A stretch of DNA of 64,000 nucleotides from Actinoplanes octamycinicus (GTDB taxonomy: Bacteria > Actinomycetota > Actinomycetes > Mycobacteriales > Micromonosporaceae). The stretch lies in the NCBI RefSeq assembly GCF_014205225.1, contig NZ_JACHNB010000001.1:8165501-8229500 (forward strand), given 5' to 3'. The notes beneath the pieces were generated by a model. That model had not been told where the DNA came from and made no database searches. It worked only from the letters and a program-made list of their open reading frames with translations. Shown piece by piece: positions 1 to 8,079 of the stretch. A program made the translations under genes and the position numbers. Each line of letters starts with the position of its first letter. Positions within the stretch are counted from its first letter, which is position 1.

Positions 1-655
1 CCGGGGTGTTCTCGGGCGCCCACAGGCTGACGATGTCGTAGTAGGCCCGCGGGTCCCGGCGCCTGATGTCGTCGATGTCGACCGAGAGGTCGCCGATGAA
101 GGAGCCGCCGGCCAGCACCACTGGCTTGTCGTGGTGTGCCGGGTCCAGCGGGGCTTCGGTCACCGCGCCGGCCACCTCGCGCGCCGGCCGGCCCAGGCAC
201 CGTAGTTCCTGATCGATCGGATGGACCGGCTCGCCAGCGGACCGCTGGTAGGCGAAGTCGGAGTCGCGCCGGTGCACCGACTCGCAGCCGAGGGCGGCCG
301 CGATCAGAAACGCCCGGTTGGTGCAGGCGCCGTAGGAGACCGCGCCGGGCAGCATCAGCGTGTCGATCAGGTCGGGTTTCGGTACGCCCGCCGTCCGACT
401 CGTCGCCGCCAGGAACCGATGCTGCCGCGGCTCGTCCAGGTGCAGGATCTCGACCGAGGGGTGCGCCGGCCGGGTGGCGATCACCGCGGCGTGCGCGGCA
501 CGGGTTGCCGCGTCCGACGAGTCGAGGACGAGCATCGTGACGTGCACACCGAACGTGCGGGCGGCATGGACGGCCTCGGCCGCGACGGCTTGGATGGCGG
601 GACCGCAGGCGCGATGGGTGGGCAGGGCCAGGCAAATCTTGCGCACGCCGGTCAC
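1..655 (-). CDS. DUF6271-type protein, partial (3' end outside window)
   Basis: About 218 residues are visible and the C-terminus lies beyond the left edge. The protein begins MTGVRKICLALPTHRAC and contains a MLPGAVSYGACTNRAFLIAAALGC stretch followed by SVHRRDSDFAYQ, then SFIGDLSVDI. I recall these as hallmarks of the DUF6271 family, which looks like a GT-A-type nucleotide-sugar enzyme found in actinomycete natural-product clusters; RRDSD may be the acidic metal site (inference). The GTG at 655 overlaps the TGA of the upstream gene (GTGA), which indicates translational coupling; an in-frame GTG at 646 is the alternative. As last visible gene of the operon it could attach or modify a sugar on the cyclitol product. 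Biochemical role unproven. Confidence 0.7.
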   Translation of the reverse strand, partial: MTGVRKICLALPTHRACGPAIQAVAAEAVHAARTFGVHVTMLVLDSSDAATRAAHAAVIATRPAHPSVEILHLDEPRQHRFLAATSRTAGVPKPDLIDTLMLPGAVSYGACTNRAFLIAAALGCESVHRRDSDFAYQRSAGEPVHPIDQELRCLGRPAREVAGAVTEAPLDPAHHDKPVVLAGGSFIGDLSVDIDDIRRRDPRAYYDIVSLWAPENTP

Positions 656-1695
656 CGCCCTCGTCCCGCGGACCGGGCCGGGGTCGGCCACGGGGTGAGT
701 CCGAGCAGTCGTTCACCGAGTTCGGTGAGCTCGGCCCGGCCGTACCGCAGCGACTCGTGCCGGATCGGGTCGCCGATCAGGGTGGGGTTCCATTCCGGGG
801 TGCTCAGGTCATGCCACGAGCGGATCCGGGAGCGGACCAGCTCCTGGTGGGTGGGCAGGGCCGGCATCATCGACAGGTACTGCACCGCGCGTACCCGGTC
901 CGCGGATCGGTTGGGCAGCACGCCGTGTGCCACCTGACCGTTCCAGATGAGCAGGTCACCTGCCTTGAGGTCGGGCTGGATCACCGGGTGGTCCGCCCGG
1001 TCCAGGTCCGGCCGGACCGGGTCGCGGTCCAGCGGCTGACCGGCGCGCCACTGCTCGAACCGGCGGAACAGTTCCGGCGAGCACTGGAAACCGCCCAGCT
1101 CGGGCCGGGTGTCGTGCAGGGCGATCAGGCCCTGCACCCGCTGCGGCATGACTGGCTTGGTCGTGTCGACGTCCCAGTGCAGGTCGATGTCGAACCCGCG
1201 GCCGGTCGCCGGGATCAGCGCCCGGTCCCGGTTGCCGACGTTCGGCGGGTTCAGGTTGAGCCGGTCGAGCGTCACCCACAGCTCCTCGCAGTCCCACACG
1301 TCGACGAAGGCGTCGTAGACCCGCGGGGCCTGGCGGCTGTCCCAGATCAGCTGGTGCTGGTAGGCCTCGACGAAACCGTAGATGTACAGGTCGCGCTCGA
1401 GTTCCGAGGAGAACTCCCGGTCCGGGTACCAGGTCTGCGGGCGGTCCGGGTCGAGGCCCTGGAATCGCCAGGCGAAATCGAGCAGCCGGCGCGCGTGTGC
1501 CGCGGGGACAGCCTCGGGCACGACGACGTAGCCGTAGGTCTGCCAGAACGCGTAGTCCGCCTCGGACAGCACCCGCAACTTCTGCTTCTTCGGTACGTCG
1601 CGCAGTGGAGTCTCGGCCAGGTAGGTCTCCCCGTCCCGGCTGAAGTAGGGCCGGTCCGAGGCGGCTCGGTGCAGGTATCCGTCAGTCAGCGACAC
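652..1695 (-). CDS. PhyH-family Fe(II)/2-oxoglutarate dioxygenase
   Basis: 347-residue phytanoyl-CoA dioxygenase family protein. The iron ligands are visible as HWD (H173, D175) and the distal H257 in WNGQVAHG, with basic residues around R267/R269 suited to binding 2-oxoglutarate. Members in antibiotic clusters hydroxylate, epimerise or cyclise sugars and cyclitols, so a late tailoring oxidation is the likely role here (inference). The start is GTG at 1695 with a GGGAG ribosome site 5 bases upstream; longer in-frame openings run into the preceding transporter gene. It overlaps that transporter by 14 bases and the following gene by 4, so it is part of the same transcript. Confidence 0.85.
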   Translation of the reverse strand: MSLTDGYLHRAASDRPYFSRDGETYLAETPLRDVPKKQKLRVLSEADYAFWQTYGYVVVPEAVPAAHARRLLDFAWRFQGLDPDRPQTWYPDREFSSELERDLYIYGFVEAYQHQLIWDSRQAPRVYDAFVDVWDCEELWVTLDRLNLNPPNVGNRDRALIPATGRGFDIDLHWDVDTTKPVMPQRVQGLIALHDTRPELGGFQCSPELFRRFEQWRAGQPLDRDPVRPDLDRADHPVIQPDLKAGDLLIWNGQVAHGVLPNRSADRVRAVQYLSMMPALPTHQELVRSRIRSWHDLSTPEWNPTLIGDPIRHESLRYGRAELTELGERLLGLTPWPTPARSAGRGR

Positions 1696-2941
1696 AATGG
1701 CTCCCGGAGAGGTGGTGGGATTCGTTCCGCGTCCGGCGCCGGCCGCCGTAGCGATGGGTGAGCCCGCTGCCCAGCACCGCGATGCCGATGCCGGTCCAGA
1801 GCAGCAGGGGGTGGTCCAGGCCGGCGCCGATGATCGCCGGGCCCACCGCGTACGACACCGTCCAGGTGAGCTGGAAGACGGCCATGTACGGTCCCTCATC
1901 GCCGGACGGCGCCAGCTGGACGGCGGCGGCCGCGGCGCTGGGCTTGGAGGTCAGCTCGGCGACGGCGAGCAGCGCGGCGACCAGCACCGCCGTGCCACCG
2001 GCCCAAGCGGCCGGCAGGATCGAGATCGCCGCGGTCAGCGCCACCGCGCACCCGGCCAGGGCGATGGCGGCGGCCATGATCCGCGACCGGGTCAGCCGCA
2101 CGGTCAGCCGGCTCAGCGGCATCTGGAGCACCGAGATGCCCGCGTAGCGGGCGGCCACCACGAGCGTGGGCCAGTAGGCCGGCAGGCCGAGCACGGTGAC
2201 CAGGTAGATCGGGAAGGCGACGGTCGGAATCAGCCAGGCGAAGGAGAGCAGGGTCTGGGACAGCACCAGCGCCCGGAACGGGTGATCGCGGATCGCCGAC
2301 CGGACCGAGGCCCGGGGCCGGTCCGAGGTCCGCTCGTCCATCACCGGGGCCGGGATCTCGGCGCTGATCAGCACCAGGGCCGCCACCACCGAGCTGACCG
2401 CGTTGGCGGCGAGCGCCACCGACAGACCGGACCGGCCGGCCAGCGCCAGCAGACCGGTGGCGGCCACCGCGCCCAGGCCCAGACAGGTGGTCTTGAGGAA
2501 GTTGACGAAGGAGAACCACCGGGTCAGGTCCGCGCCGTCGGTGGCCCGGGCCAGCGCGGTGGGCCAGGCGGCCCCGTACAGCCGGTCCGCGCTCATCACC
2601 AGCAGCGCGGCGCCGAGCACGGCCCCGAACCCGTCGGCGACGAAGTACAGGCCGTAGCCGGCGGCGGTCAGCAGGTTGCTGGCGACCAGACAGTTACGCG
2701 GACCGTACCGCTGGATGAGCCGGGCCCCGGCCGGGATCATCAGGAATGACGCCAGCGAGCCCAGGGTGATCGCCGTCCCGGCCACCGCCGGCGGGATCGA
2801 CCGGGCCTCAACGAGGAAGAGCAGGCTCAGCGGGAGGAACAGGCCCGCCCCCGCGGTGTCGATGAGCACCGACACCATCAGCCGCCGGAAACCGCGACTG
2901 GGCATGACGGGCAGGACCGTCGCGCGGGACCACGCCATCAT
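1682..2941 (-). CDS. MFS transporter (probable product exporter)
   Basis: About 419 residues with some 12 hydrophobic segments, starting MMAWSRATVLPV and reaching the first helix near residue 25 (VSVLIDTAGAGLFLPL). It has the loop motif RLIQRYGPRN after helix 2, typical of major facilitator proteins. ATG 2941 is chosen because a perfect GGAGGTGA ribosome site lies 5-8 bases upstream; the in-frame GTG at 2950 overlaps that site. Sitting inside a biosynthetic operon that also encodes a resistance-type acetyltransferase, it most likely exports the product or an intermediate. Substrate cannot be read from sequence. Confidence 0.85.
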   Translation of the reverse strand: MMAWSRATVLPVMPSRGFRRLMVSVLIDTAGAGLFLPLSLLFLVEARSIPPAVAGTAITLGSLASFLMIPAGARLIQRYGPRNCLVASNLLTAAGYGLYFVADGFGAVLGAALLVMSADRLYGAAWPTALARATDGADLTRWFSFVNFLKTTCLGLGAVAATGLLALAGRSGLSVALAANAVSSVVAALVLISAEIPAPVMDERTSDRPRASVRSAIRDHPFRALVLSQTLLSFAWLIPTVAFPIYLVTVLGLPAYWPTLVVAARYAGISVLQMPLSRLTVRLTRSRIMAAAIALAGCAVALTAAISILPAAWAGGTAVLVAALLAVAELTSKPSAAAAAVQLAPSGDEGPYMAVFQLTWTVSYAVGPAIIGAGLDHPLLLWTGIGIAVLGSGLTHRYGGRRRTRNESHHLSGSHCVAD

Positions 2942-2962
2942 GTGTGTCACCTCCGTACCGGG

Positions 2963-3448
2963 TCACGTGTCATCGGCCAGATCGGTCAGGAACCACGGCT
3001 TCTCGCGCGGCTGCAATGCGGTGTCGAGCAGGAACGCATCGGTCTCGGTGATCGGCGGCAGCTTGTCGAGCGGGAACCAGGCGACGGCGAGCGACTCGTC
3101 GTCGTTCACCCGGGCCTGCCCGCCGACCATCCGGCAGACGAAGCTCAGGTCGAGGAACTGGACCTGGTCACCGTTGGCGCAGACGGTGGGTGGCAGCGAG
3201 AGGACGCTGGCGAGCCGTTCGACGGCGACCGTCACGCCGGTCTCCTCGAGCACCTCCCGGACGACGGCCACACCCGGTTGCTCACCGGGCTCGAGGATGC
3301 CGTGCAGCAACGCCCACCGGCCGGTGTCGGAGCGGCGGTTCAGCAGGACGTGTCCCTCGTGCAGCACCACCGCGGTGACGCCGGACAGCCACAGCGGCGC
3401 CGTACCGATGCTCTTGCGCAGTTCGAGAATGAAGTCGGGAGTGGGCAT
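2963..3448 (-). CDS. NUDIX hydrolase
   Basis: 161 residues with a complete NUDIX box around residues 50-72: G-ILEPG-E-QPGVAVV-REV-LEE-TGV, matching GX5EX7REUXEEXGU, which binds Mg and the diphosphate. The fold starts at about residue 20 (VTAVVLHEGHVLLNRRS). NUDIX enzymes cut nucleoside diphosphates linked to another moiety, so the substrate may be an NDP-sugar, NDP-cyclitol or damaged nucleotide. It begins 3 bases after the GHMP kinase stop codon and is co-transcribed. In acarbose-type clusters phosphohydrolases accompany the cyclitol kinases; an equivalent editing role here is an inference. Confidence 0.85.
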   Translation of the reverse strand: MPTPDFILELRKSIGTAPLWLSGVTAVVLHEGHVLLNRRSDTGRWALLHGILEPGEQPGVAVVREVLEETGVTVAVERLASVLSLPPTVCANGDQVQFLDLSFVCRMVGGQARVNDDESLAVAWFPLDKLPPITETDAFLLDTALQPREKPWFLTDLADDT

Positions 3449-3451
3449 CGC

Positions 3452-4408
3452 TCATCCCGCCGCGGCCGGTTCGGGGGCGGCTTCCGCGGACGCCAGCGGC
3501 ATGCCCGGCGCCGCCCGGGCGATCAGGACGCCGGCCCGCGGGTATCGGGCGGCGAGGGCGGCCCGGATCCGGGTCGCGGCGGCTGTCGCCTGGCTGGCGT
3601 GGCACACCCCGACCATGGCGCCGCCGCCACCGGCGCCGGTGATCTTCAGGCTGAGCCCGGCCTCCCGGCGCGCGAGATCGCGCAGGCTCTCCAGGACCGG
3701 GTGCGACATCCCCACGTCCCGCATCGCCTCGTGTGCCCGGTCCACCTCGGACACCAGCGCCGGGAGGTCCTCGGCCAGGATGGCCGACCAGGCCGCCGCG
3801 GCGGCGTGGTCCGCGCGGTCGACGTACCGCGCGAGACCGCTGTCGCCCGCGGCGTGCCGGCGGCGTGCCTCGGCGAGGTGACCCACCGTGGACTTCGGCA
3901 GGGCCGAGTCGACCACGATCAGCCGCCACTCGGCCGGGAAGGGCGCGTGCCCGAGCAGCAGCGGCGGCGTGCCGTCCCGGCCACCGGTCAGCACGGCGTC
4001 GCCGCGGATGATGGCGGTCTGGTCCATGCCGCCGCCGTGACAGATCGCGTACTCGAAGTCGAACGACCAGGACAGCAGGGTCTCGTCGCTGATCGGCAGA
4101 CCGAGGTGCGCGGTGAACGCCCGGATCAGCCCGATGATCAGCGAGGAGGACGAGGAGAGCCCGCTCGCCAGCGGCGCCTCGGCGTCCACCGTGACGCTCG
4201 GCCGACGGACCGGCACCCGATCGCCGCGCTGCCGCAGGAACCGCCACACGGCGTTCGCCGTCCGTGAGACGCCGCGGTCCTCGGCGACGTCGTCGTGGCA
4301 CAGGCGGATCCGGGTCGGCAGGTCGACTGCCACGCATACCGAACGGTGGCCCAGCCAGTCGAGATCCTCGCCGGCCAGGCAGGCACGGGTGTTCGTGGAG
4401 ACGGTCAA
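3452..4408 (-). CDS. GHMP-family small-molecule kinase
   Basis: About 318 residues. The family motifs are clear: N-terminal TRACLAGEDLDWLGH, ATP-binding PLASGLSSSSSL near residue 85 and C-terminal KITGAGGGGAMVG near residue 260. The family phosphorylates sugars, mevalonate or homoserine. In C7-cyclitol pathways a GHMP-like kinase phosphorylates position 1 of the cyclitol before nucleotide activation (AcbU in acarbose), and this gene is the likely counterpart. I prefer TTG at 4408, which follows an AAAGGA site and places the start where the family begins; an upstream GTG at 4426 has no ribosome site. Confidence 0.85.
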   Translation of the reverse strand: MTVSTNTRACLAGEDLDWLGHRSVCVAVDLPTRIRLCHDDVAEDRGVSRTANAVWRFLRQRGDRVPVRRPSVTVDAEAPLASGLSSSSSLIIGLIRAFTAHLGLPISDETLLSWSFDFEYAICHGGGMDQTAIIRGDAVLTGGRDGTPPLLLGHAPFPAEWRLIVVDSALPKSTVGHLAEARRRHAAGDSGLARYVDRADHAAAAAWSAILAEDLPALVSEVDRAHEAMRDVGMSHPVLESLRDLARREAGLSLKITGAGGGGAMVGVCHASQATAAATRIRAALAARYPRAGVLIARAAPGMPLASAEAAPEPAAAG

Positions 4409-4447
4409 GGGTCGGATTCCTTTCACGAGGGAAGCGGGTCGGCGGCG

Positions 4448-5659
4448 TCAGAAGCCTGTGGAACAGTGCGGCGGCACCTGAGCGGCCAGGGCCCGGGCGA
4501 CCGCCGACAACGCGTCGCGGTCGCCGGCGAGGCGGCCGGCTCCGGCCAGCTCGGCGGCGGAGACCGCGCCGAGCAGGCAGGCGGTCAGGTCGGCCACGTC
4601 GATCGTCAGGTCCGGCCGATGGCCGGTGGGCTCGCACCGGACCCGATCGCCGTCCGGTGCGAGGGTGTAACACCCGTCAGTGGTCTTGCCCGGGTCGTGC
4701 ACGGCGATGGTGACCGGCCGGTCGAGCCGGCCCATGCAGGCCCGCACGACGCGTGGCACGTCGAGCACCCGGGCCCACAGCTTGTCGACCCGGTCGACCA
4801 TCCGCATGCGCCGGATGTCGGCGAAGTGCCGGCGCAGCGGATCGAGCACCGGCCGGTTCCGGAGGACGACCTCCCGGCACAGGTCGAGCGAGCCGAAGAA
4901 GGCCAGCAGGTTCCGCGCCGCGCCGGGGTCCGCTGCCACGAACTCGTCCACCTCGACCGGGGCCGGGCCGCCGTACGCCGTCCACGCCCCGCCCCGCGAC
5001 CAGGTGGCGTACCCGGTCGGGCGGCCATCGGCGTCGCGGTGCAGGGCCACGAAACCGTCCGGCGGCGCGCCCACCGCCGCCGGGTCCCGCCAGCGCGTCG
5101 TCCACCAGCGCGGGCCGCGGCCGAGTTCGCCGGGCGTCCGCCGCTGATAGGCGGCGAACGCCTCCGGTACGGCGGTGCCGTCCCCCGGGTCGTCGAGCAC
5201 CTCCACCGTGCCGTCCGCCGCCTGGCCGGTCAGCTGGAGCCCGCCGGTGCTCGTGGACCAGCTCACCGCCTCGGTCACCGGGGCGTACCCGTACCTGCCA
5301 TAGATGGCCGCCTCGCTTGCCGTCAGCACGCTGAGCGCGTCGCCGTGCGCGCTCGCGGAGTCCAGGTGCTCGCGCATCAGCGCGCCCAGCGAGCCGCGCC
5401 GCCGGTGGTTCGGGGACACCGCGATGTCACCGATCCCGCTGACCGGCAGGGTCACACCGGGAGCCACCGTCATTTCGAACGGGAAGACCGCCGCCGCCGC
5501 GACCAGGTGCGGTTCCTCGATGGTCAGGAAGCCGTCCGGCCGGGCGAGCTCCGCCTTCGCCGCCATGGTGGCCGGGCTCATCGTGATCCCGTAGTGCAGG
5601 CGCATCGCGGCGGTCGCGAACCGCAGGTAGCTCTCGGAGACCTCACCGCTGCGCGGCAT
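4448..5659 (-). CDS. eis-like: Eis-like GNAT N-acetyltransferase (probable self-resistance)
   Basis: 403 residues, matching the usual length of Eis proteins: an N-terminal GNAT half with acetyl-CoA site VSPNHRRRGSLGALM (about residues 81-95), a second GNAT-like half, and a C-terminal SCP2-like domain. The conserved IYGRYGYAPVT segment (about 118-128) carries the tyrosine used as general acid, and the chain ends in Phe; in mycobacterial Eis the C-terminal Phe carboxylate takes part in catalysis. Eis acetylates aminoglycosides and related amines at several positions, so this gene fits self-protection or product masking. Start ATG 5659 follows GGAGG; it overlaps the HAD gene by 17 bases. Confidence 0.85.
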   Translation of the reverse strand: MPRSGEVSESYLRFATAAMRLHYGITMSPATMAAKAELARPDGFLTIEEPHLVAAAAVFPFEMTVAPGVTLPVSGIGDIAVSPNHRRRGSLGALMREHLDSASAHGDALSVLTASEAAIYGRYGYAPVTEAVSWSTSTGGLQLTGQAADGTVEVLDDPGDGTAVPEAFAAYQRRTPGELGRGPRWWTTRWRDPAAVGAPPDGFVALHRDADGRPTGYATWSRGGAWTAYGGPAPVEVDEFVAADPGAARNLLAFFGSLDLCREVVLRNRPVLDPLRRHFADIRRMRMVDRVDKLWARVLDVPRVVRACMGRLDRPVTIAVHDPGKTTDGCYTLAPDGDRVRCEPTGHRPDLTIDVADLTACLLGAVSAAELAGAGRLAGDRDALSAVARALAAQVPPHCSTGF

Positions 5660-6320
5660 CGAGCACCTCCAGGCCGATGGTGAGCCGGGCCGGGTCGCCG
5701 GTGCCGGTGGCGGCGCGCACCCCAGTCAGGTCCGCGACGCGCCAGTCCGCGTCGCTGAGCCGATCCGGCTCATGGGTGGTGCAGACCGCGACGACGCGCA
5801 TGCCGGCCGCGGCGGCGGCCTCGATGCCCGACGGCGCGTCCTCGACGACCACGAGGTCCACCGGGTCGATGCCGAGCAGCTCGGCGCCGCGCAGGTAGCC
5901 GTCCGGGTGTGGCTTGCCACGGCGTACGTCACCGGCGTGCACCAGGATGCCCGGCACCGGGATGCCGGCCCGGTCGAGCCGGGTCCGGGCCGCCGCCGCC
6001 GAGCAGGACGTCACGATCCCCCAGGGCGTCCCATCGAGCGCGGCCAGCAGCGCACCGGCCCCGGGTTGCCCCTTGACGGCGGAGGCGTGGCTCTCCTCCA
6101 GCTCGTCGATGCGGCGTTCCTCCTCGGGGCACGCCAGGTGCGGCGCCACCGCCCGGATGTGGTCGATCGTCTGGCGGCCGTGGCCGGCGGCGAACGTGGC
6201 GGCGGGATCGAGTCCCTTGCCGCCGGCCCACTCCCACCACGCTTCCCGGATCGCCGCGGAGCTGTCGACCAGGACACCGTCGAGGTCGAACAGCACGCCG
6301 CGGGCCAGCACGTCGATCAT
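5643..6320 (-). CDS. HAD-superfamily sugar-phosphate phosphatase/mutase
   Basis: 225 residues, beta-phosphoglucomutase/phosphatase subgroup of HAD. Motif I is FDLDGVLVDS (residues 11-20, nucleophile DxD), motif II is the TSCSAAAA region, motif III the lysine in RRGKPHPDGY, and motif IV VVVEDAPSGIEAA. The cap domain lies between motifs I and II. Likely roles are removing the 7-phosphate from a cyclitol intermediate or shifting a sugar phosphate. The ATG overlaps the epimerase stop codon (ATGA), so the two are translationally coupled. Confidence 0.85.
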   Translation of the reverse strand: MIDVLARGVLFDLDGVLVDSSAAIREAWWEWAGGKGLDPAATFAAGHGRQTIDHIRAVAPHLACPEEERRIDELEESHASAVKGQPGAGALLAALDGTPWGIVTSCSAAAARTRLDRAGIPVPGILVHAGDVRRGKPHPDGYLRGAELLGIDPVDLVVVEDAPSGIEAAAAAGMRVVAVCTTHEPDRLSDADWRVADLTGVRAATGTGDPARLTIGLEVLDAAQR

Positions 6321-6973
6321 GCGAGCGCCGCCTTCCGCAGGCGTGCCACGCCGTCGGCGGATCCGCCGGGCGCCTGGAAGACGGCGGAGCCGGCGATCAG
6401 CCGGTCCGCGCCGGCCTCGTACAGCGCCTTGGCGCGCGCCTCGGTGACTCCGCCGTCGGCGGCGATGTGCACGCCGGTGAGCTCGTGCCGGGTCAGCAGC
6501 GCCCGCAGCCGGCGGATCTTGTCGAGGGTCCAGCCGAGGAAGTCGCTGGTGCCGGGGTTGCTGGTCATCACGGTCACCTGGGTGATCTGACCGAGCAGTT
6601 CCTCGACGGCGGCCAGCGGGGTGCCCGGGTTGATCGCCAGGCCCGCATCGACGCCCTCCTGCTGCAGTCGGCGCACCACCCGGGCGATGTGGGCGGTGGC
6701 CTCCACGTGCACGGTGACCAGGTCCACCCCGGCCTTGACCAGCGCGTCCAGCTGATCCTCCGGGTGGGCGACCTGCAGGTGCACGTCGAGCGGCAGGTCG
6801 GTGCGCCGGCGCAGGGCGGCCACCGTCCGTACGCCGAAACTGATGTCGGTGACGAACCGGCCGTCCATCACGTCGAGGTGCAGGTAGCGCACGGGCGCGC
6901 CGGTGAGGCTGTCGGTCGCGTCGCCGAGCGCCAGCGGGTCGGCGCCGAGCAGTGCGGGCAGGATCTCGATCAT
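6317..6973 (-). CDS. Ribulose-phosphate 3-epimerase family protein
   Basis: 218 residues, a TIM-barrel of the RPE family. Visible active-site elements are HLDVMDGRFV (His and Asp), DVHLQVAHP (His), INPGT, and HIAADGGV (Asp), so the metal-binding His/Asp set is kept. The N-terminal serine of typical enzymes (APSILSAD) is replaced: the protein reads LPALLGAD. RPE interconverts ribulose- and xylulose-5-phosphate, and the latter feeds sedoheptulose 7-phosphate, the substrate of the cyclase encoded upstream; alternatively it may epimerise a pathway-specific sugar or cyclitol phosphate. Its start overlaps the aminotransferase stop codon. Confidence 0.8.
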   Translation of the reverse strand: MIEILPALLGADPLALGDATDSLTGAPVRYLHLDVMDGRFVTDISFGVRTVAALRRRTDLPLDVHLQVAHPEDQLDALVKAGVDLVTVHVEATAHIARVVRRLQQEGVDAGLAINPGTPLAAVEELLGQITQVTVMTSNPGTSDFLGWTLDKIRRLRALLTRHELTGVHIAADGGVTEARAKALYEAGADRLIAGSAVFQAPGGSADGVARLRKAALA

Positions 6974-8079
6974 CGGGAGGCCCCCGTCCGCCCGGTGACC
7001 GCCGCGATCACCTGGTCGGTGATGTAGTCGGTCTCCGCGATGGTCAGGTCCGGCCGGACCGGCAGGCAGAGCGTGCCGGTCGCCTGCCGGTCGGCGTGCG
7101 GGAAGTCGCCGGCCAGCCCCAGCTCCGCGAACGCGGGTTGCCGGTGGATCGGCACCGGGTAGCGCACCACGGCGTCGATGCCGGCGCCGACCAGGTCGGC
7201 GAGCACCTCGTCCCGCCGGTCGACACCGATCTGGTAAAGGTGGAAGACGTGTTCCGGCCCGGCGGACGCGGGCACCTGAGCGACGCCGGTCAGCGCCTGG
7301 CGGTACCGGTCGGCCACCGCGCGCCGGCCGGCGTTCCAGCCCTCCAGCTCCGGCAGCTTGTGGCTGAGCACGAGGGCCTGGATCGCGTCGAGTTTGGAGT
7401 TGCAGCCGAGCACGACGTGGTCGTTCTGACCGGCCTGCCCGAGGCCGCGCAGCGTCCGGATGGCGGCGCTCAGGTCGGCTCGGTCGGTGGTGACCGCGCC
7501 GCCGTCGCCCGCCGCCGCCAGGTTCTTCGACGGGTGGAAGCTGAAGCAGCCGATGTCGCCCCAGGAGCCGACCTGCCTGCCCTGCCAGCGTGCACCGACG
7601 GCCTGGGCGCAGTCCTCCACCACGGCCAGCCCGTGGCGCTCGGCGACGGCGGTCAGCGCGGTCATGTCGAGCGCCTTGCCGAACAGGTGGACCGCGATGA
7701 TCGCCCTGGTCCGGCTGGTGACCGCGGTCGCCACCTGGTCCAGGTCCATCAGGTAGTCGTCGGCGGTGCAGTCGACGAGCACCGGCCGGGCGCCGACCGT
7801 GGTGATCGCCAGCGCGGTGGCGTGGAAGGTGTTGGCGACGGTGATCACCTCGTCGCCGGGTCCGATGCCGAGCGCGCGCAGGGCCAGTACCAGGGCGTCG
7901 GTGCCGGAGTTGAGGCCGACTGCCTGCTCGACACCGACGTACTCGGCAAAGGCGTGCTCGAACTCCTCCACGTGCTGGCCGAGCACGTAGTCGCCGCGGA
8001 CCAGGAGGTCACCGATCATTTGGACGACCTGCGGCAGCCGGGGGAACTGGGCGGCGTAGTGGTATTTGGAGATCTTCAT
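6970..8079 (-). CDS. DegT/DnrJ/EryC1 aminotransferase (PLP)
   Basis: 369 residues, starting MKISKYHYAAQFPRL. Fold-type-I PLP features are visible: VGLNSGTDALVLALRALG near residue 55, EDCAQAVGA near 155 (the Asp that holds the pyridine nitrogen), and SFHPSKNLAAAGDGG near 185 with the catalytic Lys. This family transaminates keto-sugars and keto-cyclitols using Glu or Gln, which is how aminocyclitol antibiotics receive nitrogen. It therefore marks the product as an amino-sugar or aminocyclitol compound. ATG 8079 overlaps the upstream dehydrogenase stop, giving a coupled dehydrogenase-aminotransferase pair. Confidence 0.9.
   Translation of the reverse strand: MKISKYHYAAQFPRLPQVVQMIGDLLVRGDYVLGQHVEEFEHAFAEYVGVEQAVGLNSGTDALVLALRALGIGPGDEVITVANTFHATALAITTVGARPVLVDCTADDYLMDLDQVATAVTSRTRAIIAVHLFGKALDMTALTAVAERHGLAVVEDCAQAVGARWQGRQVGSWGDIGCFSFHPSKNLAAAGDGGAVTTDRADLSAAIRTLRGLGQAGQNDHVVLGCNSKLDAIQALVLSHKLPELEGWNAGRRAVADRYRQALTGVAQVPASAGPEHVFHLYQIGVDRRDEVLADLVGAGIDAVVRYPVPIHRQPAFAELGLAGDFPHADRQATGTLCLPVRPDLTIAETDYITDQVIAAVTGRTGASR

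Noticed and set aside
221..937. Long plus-strand open frames across the first kilobase.
   Set aside because: They are antisense to the DUF6271 and PhyH genes and have the Arg/Gly/Pro composition of shadow frames.
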